DNA of 64,000 nucleotides from Alitabrizicola rongguiensis (GTDB lineage Bacteria; Pseudomonadota; Alphaproteobacteria; Rhodobacterales; Rhodobacteraceae), in NCBI RefSeq assembly GCF_021491355.1, contig NZ_JAKENF010000003.1:186001-250000 (forward strand), in the 5' to 3' direction. The notes beneath the pieces are model-generated. The model had not been told where the DNA came from. It did not search any database and saw only the letters and a list, made by a program, of their open reading frames with translations. The position numbers and the translations under genes are program-made. Positions 58,946 through 64,000 of the stretch are shown one piece after another (within the stretch, counting starts at the first letter, position 1; each line of letters begins with the position of its first letter).

Positions 58946-60356
58946 GTCCGCCCCTTACCTGTTCCACGGCCAGACGACCTCGCTTTGCGACCAGTGCCTC
59001 GCGCCGGTCCCGGCCAAGATCGTGATCGAGGGGAACCTGGTCTATTACCTCAAGCGCTGCCGCACCCACGGGGTCAGGAAGGCGCTGATCTCGACCGACG
59101 CCGCCTACTGGAAGCGGACGCTCGACTGGCTGAAGCCCGGCGACCGGCCCGAGACGGCGCAGACCCGCATCGACCTGGGCTGCCCCTATGACTGCGGCCT
59201 TTGCCCGGACCACGAGCAGCATTCCTGTCTCGCGCTGATCGAGGTGAACGAGCACTGCAACCTGACCTGCCCGGTCTGCTTTGCCGGATCGTCGCCGCAG
59301 CACACGGGCACAAGGACACTGGCCGAGATCGAGCGGATGCTCGATGCGCTGGTGGCCAGCGAGAAGGAGCCGGACCTGCTGCAGATATCCGGCGGCGAGC
59401 CGACGCTGCACCCGGAGATCCTGACGATCCTGCGCATGGCGAAAGCGCGCCCGATCCGCCACCTGATGCTGAACACCAACGGCCTTCGGATCGCGCGCGA
59501 CCGGGATTTCGTCCGCGAACTGTCGACGCTGAAACCTGGTTTCGAGGTCTACCTGCAGTTCGACAGCCTGCGCCCCGAGGTGCACAAGACGCTGCGCGGC
59601 GCCGACCTGACCCGCATCCGCCAGCAGGCGCTGGAGAACCTTGAGGCGGAAGGCATATCGACCACGCTGGTCGCCACCATCCGCAAGGGGCTGAACGACG
59701 ATGAAGTCGGCGCGATCATCGACCACGCGCTGGAGTGGCCTTGTGTGCGTGGTGTCACATTCCAGCCGGTCCAGGATGCGGGCCGGAACGAGGGGTTCGA
59801 GGCGAACAGTCATCGCGCGCTGCTGTCCGACATCCGTCGCGCGGTGATCGAGGCTGATAACCCCTTCGGCGAGGCGGACATGATCCCCTTGCCCTGCAAC
59901 CCGGAATCGATCTCGATCGGCTACGCGCTGCGGCGGGGGCGACAGCTTGCGCCGATCACCGGCATGATGCCGCGCGAAACGCTTGTGGACGTGCTGCCGA
60001 ACACGGTGACCTTCGAGCGCTATCCGGGCCTGCGCCAGCGCATCTTCGACTTCTTCTCGCTCTCGTCTGGCGAATGCAACGCGCCCGACCGGCTTGAGGC
60101 GCTGCTCTGTTGCTTGCCCGAGGTGCAGGTGCCGGCCGACATCGGCTACACAGACCTCTTTCGCATTGCGATCGTCGAATTCCTTGATCCGCACAATTTC
60201 TGCCTGTCGCGGGTCAAGCGCTCTTGCGTCCATTTCGTGACGCCCGAAGGGAAGATCGTGCCCTTCGACACCTACAACCTGTTCTACAGGGATGCCGAGG
60301 CCAAGGCGCGCCGCGCGGCCTCGCTTGCGGCGCGGGTCGTGCAGATGGGAGGCTGA
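58932..60356 (+). CDS. Radical SAM protein similar to tetraether / membrane-spanning lipid synthases
   Basis: 474-residue radical SAM enzyme. The SAM cluster motif CNLTCPVC (C109, C113, C116) is complete. Extra cysteines at C19, C22 and C43 suggest a rubredoxin-like site, and C84, C88, C91 and C99 (GCPYDCGLCPDHEQHSC) suggest an additional cluster. The run GCPYDCGLCPDH followed by LIEVNEHCNLTCPVCFA is the pattern of archaeal tetraether synthase and MJ0619-type proteins. Further cysteines occur near the C-terminus (SGECNAPD, LLCCLPE). The Lgt-like gene overlaps it, and two mini lipoproteins follow. The family link is from remembered motifs. Confidence 0.8.
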   Translation: MFERKSAPYLFHGQTTSLCDQCLAPVPAKIVIEGNLVYYLKRCRTHGVRKALISTDAAYWKRTLDWLKPGDRPETAQTRIDLGCPYDCGLCPDHEQHSCLALIEVNEHCNLTCPVCFAGSSPQHTGTRTLAEIERMLDALVASEKEPDLLQISGGEPTLHPEILTILRMAKARPIRHLMLNTNGLRIARDRDFVRELSTLKPGFEVYLQFDSLRPEVHKTLRGADLTRIRQQALENLEAEGISTTLVATIRKGLNDDEVGAIIDHALEWPCVRGVTFQPVQDAGRNEGFEANSHRALLSDIRRAVIEADNPFGEADMIPLPCNPESISIGYALRRGRQLAPITGMMPRETLVDVLPNTVTFERYPGLRQRIFDFFSLSSGECNAPDRLEALLCCLPEVQVPADIGYTDLFRIAIVEFLDPHNFCLSRVKRSCVHFVTPEGKIVPFDTYNLFYRDAEAKARRAASLAARVVQMGG

Positions 60357-60357
60357 G

Positions 60358-60606
60358 ATGCGAAACTTTTTCGGGATCTTTCTGCTGCTGCTTGCGGTCC
60401 TTTCGGGCGGCTGCTCGCTTGCCTTCGCGACCATGGCATTCGGTGACCTCAGTGACGATCCTGGCGCCCTGGCGCTCTGGCTCGGCGGTGTCATAATCGC
60501 CGCCGCTTCGATCTGGGGCGCGGTAGCCCTGCTTCGCAGCCCCGCAGTGCGGTCGGTCGCGCCCGCTGACGCCCCGAAACCGGCTAGTCCTGAGGACAAA
60601 CCGTGA
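60358..60606 (+). CDS. Mini membrane lipoprotein, first copy
   Basis: 82-residue protein. The N-terminus (RNFFGIFLLLLAVLSGGCSL) carries a lipobox-like LSGGC, and a second hydrophobic segment follows (LALWLGGVIIAAASIWGAVALL). It ends in a short Pro/Ala tail. ATG 60358 lies one base after the radical SAM stop. The downstream gene encodes a clear paralogue. No family was recognised. Confidence 0.7.
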   Translation: MRNFFGIFLLLLAVLSGGCSLAFATMAFGDLSDDPGALALWLGGVIIAAASIWGAVALLRSPAVRSVAPADAPKPASPEDKP

Positions 60607-60848
60607 GAACGTTTGGCGCGATGATCCTGATCCTGCTGGCCGTGATGACCGGCGGCTGTTCGCTGCTCTTCAGCCCTTATGGCCTGCAGGACGTCTTTCA
60701 GGGCTTCTCGGGCGGAGTCGGGTGGATCTGGCTGGTCGGTGTCGGAATCACTCTCTTGGCCATTCGCGGGGCGGTGCGGTTGCTGCGGCGGCCGGCTCCA
60801 GCCACTCCCCCACTCCCGAGGAACGACTCTGGTCCGACCGAGCGCTGA
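60603..60848 (+). CDS. Mini membrane lipoprotein, second copy
   Basis: 81-residue paralogue of the preceding protein: MILILLAVMTGGCSLLF (lipobox-like TGGC) and a second helix VGWIWLVGVGITLLAIRGAVRLL. The start is GTG 60603, overlapping the upstream stop (GTGA), so the pair is translationally coupled. It closes the operon of the Lgt paralogue and radical SAM protein. Confidence 0.7.
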   Translation: MRTFGAMILILLAVMTGGCSLLFSPYGLQDVFQGFSGGVGWIWLVGVGITLLAIRGAVRLLRRPAPATPPLPRNDSGPTER

Positions 60849-61061
60849 CGCTCACCGAAGCTTGCGAGGGCTGGCTCAATTTCCCCCTCGCGCGCGCCCG
60901 GAAGCTTTGCTAGAAGGCGCGGGATTTGGCGCCCTGGGCCTTGTCCGGGGCGCTGGTGTTTTGCCTGAGGCCCCGCGGCCGGATGGTGACGACAGAATGG
61001 TCTGGCGGCGGTTCGGGCGGTGAGGGCCCGGCAGGTCGCCGAGAGAAAGAAGGACGAGAGA

Positions 61062-62396
61062 ATGCAGGTCACCGAGACCCTGAACGAAGGTCTGAAGCGC
61101 GGCTACACGATCACCGTGACCGCGGCCGAGCTGGACGCGAAGGTCACCGAGAAGCTCCTCGAGGCCCAGCCGGAAGTCGAGCTTAAGGGCTTCCGAAAGG
61201 GCAAGGTGCCGATGGCCATGCTGCGCAAGCAGTTCGGCACCCGTCTTCTGGGCGACGCGATGCAGGATGCCATCGACGGCGCGATGAAGGACCATTTCGA
61301 AAAGACCGGCGACCGCCCGGCGCTGCAGCCCGAGATCAAGATGGTCGGCGGCGAGGAGTGGAAGGAAGGCCAGGACGTGGTCGTGGAAGTCGCCTACGAG
61401 GCGCTGCCGCCGATCCCGGATGTCGATGCCGGCAAGATCAAGCTTGAGCGTCTGACCGTCGCCGCCGAACCGGAAGCTGTCGAAGAAGCGCTGAAGAACC
61501 TCGCCGCCTCGGCGCAGGTGTTTGAGGACCGCAAGAAGGGCTCCAAGGCCAAGGACGGCGATCAGGTCGTGATCGACTTCAAGGGCTCGGTCGATGGCGA
61601 GCTGTTCGAAGGCGGCTCGGCGGAGGACTATCCGCTGGTGCTCGGCTCGAACTCGTTCATTCCGGGCTTCGAGGCGCAACTCGTCGGCGCCAAGGCCGGT
61701 GACGAGGTTTCGGTCAATGTGACCTTCCCGGAAAACTACGGCGCCGCGCATCTGGCCGGCAAGGCCGCGGTCTTTGCCTGCACGGTCAAGGAAGTGAAGG
61801 CCCCGAAGGCCGCCGAGATCGACGAGGAACTGGCGAAGAAATACGGCGCCGAGAGCCTCGAGGCGCTCAAGGGCCAGATCGCCGAGCGTCTGGAAGCAGA
61901 GTACAAGGGCGCCTCGCGCGCGGTGCTGAAGCGTTCGCTGCTGGACCAGCTTGACGGGCTGGTGAAGTTCGACCTGCCGGCTTCTCTGGTCGAAGCCGAA
62001 GCGGCCCAGATCGCCCACCAGCTTTACCACGAAGAGCATCCCGACGATCACGGCCACCACCACGGCAATATCGAGCCGACCGACGAGCACAAGAAACTCG
62101 CCGAGCGTCGCGTGCGTCTGGGCCTGCTTCTGGCCGAGATCGGCCGCAAGGCCGAGATCAACGTGACCGATGCCGAGATGACCCAGGCGGTTCTTGCCCA
62201 GGCCCGCCAGTATCCGGGTCAGGAGCGCGCCTTCTTCGAATTCGTGCAGAAGAATCCGCAGATGCAGCAGCAACTGCGCGCGCCGATCTTCGAGGACAAG
62301 GTCGTCGACCACATCGTCGAACAGGCCAAGGTTTCCGAAAAGAAGGCCAGCAAGGAAGATCTCCAGAAGGCTGTCGAGGCGCTGGACGAACTCTGA
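61062..62396 (+). CDS. tig: Trigger factor
   Basis: 444-residue ribosome-associated chaperone and prolyl isomerase. The ribosome-binding block GFRKGKVP (residues ~44-51), the FKBP-type domain ([20 protein letters not shown]) and the C-terminal chaperone arms are present. ATG 61062 lies just after AGGACGAGAG. It is followed by a strong terminator. A His-rich insert ([11 protein letters not shown]) lies in the C-terminal part. Confidence 0.97.
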   Translation: MQVTETLNEGLKRGYTITVTAAELDAKVTEKLLEAQPEVELKGFRKGKVPMAMLRKQFGTRLLGDAMQDAIDGAMKDHFEKTGDRPALQPEIKMVGGEEWKEGQDVVVEVAYEALPPIPDVDAGKIKLERLTVAAEPEAVEEALKNLAASAQVFEDRKKGSKAKDGDQVVIDFKGSVDGELFEGGSAEDYPLVLGSNSFIPGFEAQLVGAKAGDEVSVNVTFPENYGAAHLAGKAAVFACTVKEVKAPKAAEIDEELAKKYGAESLEALKGQIAERLEAEYKGASRAVLKRSLLDQLDGLVKFDLPASLVEAEAAQIAHQLYHEEHPDDHGHHHGNIEPTDEHKKLAERRVRLGLLLAEIGRKAEINVTDAEMTQAVLAQARQYPGQERAFFEFVQKNPQMQQQLRAPIFEDKVVDHIVEQAKVSEKKASKEDLQKAVEALDEL

Positions 62397-62401
62397 TCCT
62401 G

Positions 62402-62430
62402 AAAGGCCCGGCTCTGCGCCGGGCCTTTTC
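62402..62430 (+). terminator. Rho-independent terminator of tig
   Basis: AAAGGCCCGGC (62402-62412), loop TCTGC and GCCGGGCCTTT (62418-62428) form a perfect 11-bp stem followed by TTC. It lies six bases after the tig stop. Confidence 0.9.
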
Positions 62431-62460
62431 GTTTCTGCCCTGAGCCTGTCGCGAGATCGC

Positions 62461-63750
62461 ATGACGGCCGCCGAGGATACCGATCCGCGGGATAACGACC
62501 GACGTGGCCTTCTGGGCCTCGCGGTGCTTTCGGCCTTGGCGGGCATGGCCACCGGCCTTGTGGTGGCAGTCTTTCGCCTTGCGCTTTACCATGCCGAGAA
62601 CCTGCGGGCCCGGTTGACCGGATCGGTCGGGCAGGACCTGGGCCCTCTGCCCGATATGCTGGTTGCGGGTGCGCTGATCGCGCTGGCGCTGTGGCTGGTG
62701 CGGACCTTCTCCCCCCAAAGTGCGGGCAGCGGCATCCCCAATGTCGAAGCGACGATCGAAGGCGAGCTGCGGCCGGTCGGCATCCGCTTGCTGCTGGTGA
62801 AGTTCACCGGCGGACTTTTCGCCATGTCGGGGGGCCTTGCGCTTGGTCGAGAAGGGCCGAGCGTCCAGATGGGATCGAGCCTTGCCCATCTGACCAGCCG
62901 GCTGTTCCGGGTCGCCTGGGGCGATGAGCGCATCCTGATCGCCTCTTGTGCCGGGGCAGGGCTGGCGGCGGCATTCAACGCCCCGATCGCAGGCGCGGTC
63001 TTTGTGCTTGAAGAGCTCGTGCGCCGCTTCGAGACGCGCATCGCCGTCGCGGCCCTGATGGCCTCGGGCGGGGCGATCGCCGTGACCCGTGCGGTGCTTG
63101 GCGCTGCACCCGATCTGCCGACCGAAGCCGTTGTCCAGAACCTGCCGACCGTGCATCTGAGCTTCCTCGGGCTGGGCCTGATCGCGGGGCTGATGGCCGT
63201 GCTTTACAGCCGGATGCTGATCGCCACTGTCGACAGGGTCGAGCGTCTGTCCTGGTCGCCCGTGTTGCGGGGCATGATCGTCGGGTCCGGCGTCGGTCTG
63301 CTGACCTGGGCACTGCCAGGCCTGACCGGACCGGGGGATGCCCTGACCTTGCGGGCCCTCCATGCAATCGAGCCGCTGGAATGGTTGCCCTGGCTGATCG
63401 CCTTCCGGCTGCTATTCAGCGTGGCCTCCTATGCGGTCGGAACTCCAGGGGGCATTTTTGCGCCGCTTCTGGTCCTTGGGGCCGAACTCGGGCTTGTGGT
63501 CGGCCTGGGGATCGAGGCGGTGTTCCATCTTGGCTACGATCCGCGGGCCTATGCCGTGGCCGGGATGGCGGCGCTGTTTTCGGGCGTAGTGCGTGCGCCG
63601 CTGACCGGCATGATCATCGTGGTCGAGATGACGGCGTTGCCGCAACTGATGCTGCCGCTGATGCTCGCTTCGGCCGCGGCGATGGGCGTGGCGACGGCGG
63701 CAGGCGTGCCGCCCATCTACACCTCGCTGCGCGACCGACTGAAGATCTGA
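62461..63750 (+). CDS. CLC chloride channel/antiporter
   Basis: 429-residue CLC-family protein with the usual 10+ helices. Selectivity-filter motifs GSGIP (about residues 90-94), GREGPSVQ with the gating Glu, GTPGGIFAP and a Tyr near the end (PPIYTSLRD) are visible. A Glu in FVLEELVRRF is at the place of the internal proton Glu, favouring Cl-/H+ exchange. It starts at ATG 62461 after the tig terminator. Confidence 0.92.
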   Translation: MTAAEDTDPRDNDRRGLLGLAVLSALAGMATGLVVAVFRLALYHAENLRARLTGSVGQDLGPLPDMLVAGALIALALWLVRTFSPQSAGSGIPNVEATIEGELRPVGIRLLLVKFTGGLFAMSGGLALGREGPSVQMGSSLAHLTSRLFRVAWGDERILIASCAGAGLAAAFNAPIAGAVFVLEELVRRFETRIAVAALMASGGAIAVTRAVLGAAPDLPTEAVVQNLPTVHLSFLGLGLIAGLMAVLYSRMLIATVDRVERLSWSPVLRGMIVGSGVGLLTWALPGLTGPGDALTLRALHAIEPLEWLPWLIAFRLLFSVASYAVGTPGGIFAPLLVLGAELGLVVGLGIEAVFHLGYDPRAYAVAGMAALFSGVVRAPLTGMIIVVEMTALPQLMLPLMLASAAAMGVATAAGVPPIYTSLRDRLKI

Positions 63751-63790
63751 CGCGACAGAAGGGTCCGAAAGTCGGCCATGCAAAAGGAAA

Positions 63791-63819
63791 GGGCCGCACC
63801 CGTTGCACCGGCGCGGCCC
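63791..63819 (-). terminator. Terminator of rplI
   Basis: GGGCCGC (63791-63797) pairs with GCGGCCC (63813-63819). On the minus strand the stem is followed by TTTCCTTTTG, a T-rich tract, 26 bases after the rplI stop. The 15-base loop can form an inner CCGG pairing. Confidence 0.75.
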
Positions 63820-63844
63820 CTGATCTTGGATCTGCCGTCGGGAA

Positions 63845-64000
63845 TCAGGCGTCTTCCGACGCGGCCCCGCCGATGTCGTCGAAGAGTTCGGCAATCTCGA
63901 ACTCGGCCGCAGCTTCGGCTTCGGCAGCGAGATCCTGGATCGATTTGCCCGAAGCCTGAAGTTCGGCTTCCTCGACCGAACGCGCGACGTTCAGCGAAAC
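63845..64000 (-). CDS. rplI: Ribosomal protein L9, C-terminal part (cut by right edge)
   Basis: The minus strand reads [18 protein letters not shown], then an acidic tail with [13 protein letters not shown] before TGA (63845-63847). The NVARS-x-EEAE pattern with an acidic alphaproteobacterial extension suggests the end of 50S protein L9. Only 51 residues are visible, so the assignment rests on a short stretch. Confidence 0.7.
   Translation of the reverse strand, partial: VSLNVARSVEEAELQASGKSIQDLAAEAEAAAEFEIAELFDDIGGAASEDA

Overview
The window is about 64 kb of high-GC chromosomal DNA. It looks like a member of the Rhodobacteraceae (Rhodobacterales, Alphaproteobacteria), probably marine or saline. 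Pointers are the cytochrome c maturation genes split between ccmI and ccmABCDG, the yfgM-bamB-der and yajC-secDF blocks, the heterotetrameric sarcosine oxidase operon, and a DMSP lyase DddP with every metal ligand in place. The genus cannot be fixed from what is visible. Almost everything is ordinary, tightly packed core genome; the exceptions are one small accessory island and a few rearrangement scars.

Layout. 1-2239 (minus): SPOR-domain lipoprotein and a D-Ala-D-Ala carboxypeptidase cut by the left edge. 2499-2588: tRNA-Ser(UGA). 2589-5410: lower-GC island with a sulfotransferase, a decayed IS5-family transposase and an internally deleted IS3-family element. 5527-7489: dusA and a putative 2OG-Fe(II) oxygenase. 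7496-9431 (minus): ccmI-ruvX-DUF1289 with 4-bp overlaps. 9624-14844: soxBDAG. 15024-18641: sodB, an Lgt paralogue, fragments of sodB and of a LOG gene lying back to back (a duplication scar), a RarD-type transporter and the intact LOG gene. 18735-22491: LysM protein, ArsR regulator and Atm1-type ABC exporter. 22570-26140: yfgM-like, bamB, der. 26250-30407: class II aldolase, small secreted protein, L,D-transpeptidase, TspO-like protein and serS. 30476-37912: trypsin-like protease, yajC-secD-secF, Mth938-like protein, ccmABCDG and a periplasmic protein.

37909-38016 holds a tiny membrane peptide, then acnA, DUF1223, an LpxL-like acyltransferase, an EamA transporter, an orphan fliG, two small secreted proteins sharing a Cys/Trp motif, and purB (to 46949). 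47049-52424: two tandem small periplasmic paralogues, a CDGSH protein, a membrane protein, dddP, a DUF3445 protein and a hypothetical. 52804-56323: glnB-glnA (nitrogen control and assimilation) and the NAD(P)HX repair enzyme. 56324-58087: two Hint-type proteins flanking tRNA-Leu(UAG), the larger one reading through the antisense of the tRNA. 58295-60848: a four-gene operon of an Lgt paralogue, a radical SAM protein resembling tetraether/membrane-spanning-lipid synthases, and two mini lipoproteins. 61062-64000: tig, a CLC transporter and the end of rplI.

The most interesting locus is the 58.3-60.8 kb operon. It couples a lipid-transferase fold, a multi-cluster radical SAM enzyme and two paralogous lipobox membrane peptides, which suggests an undescribed membrane-lipid or lipoprotein modification system. 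The sodB/LOG scar, the deletion-derived IS3 element, the unusual 5' end of dusA, the CxxGxVWDxAxQxC motif shared by two secreted proteins, and the Hint reading frame through tRNA-Leu are secondary points of interest.
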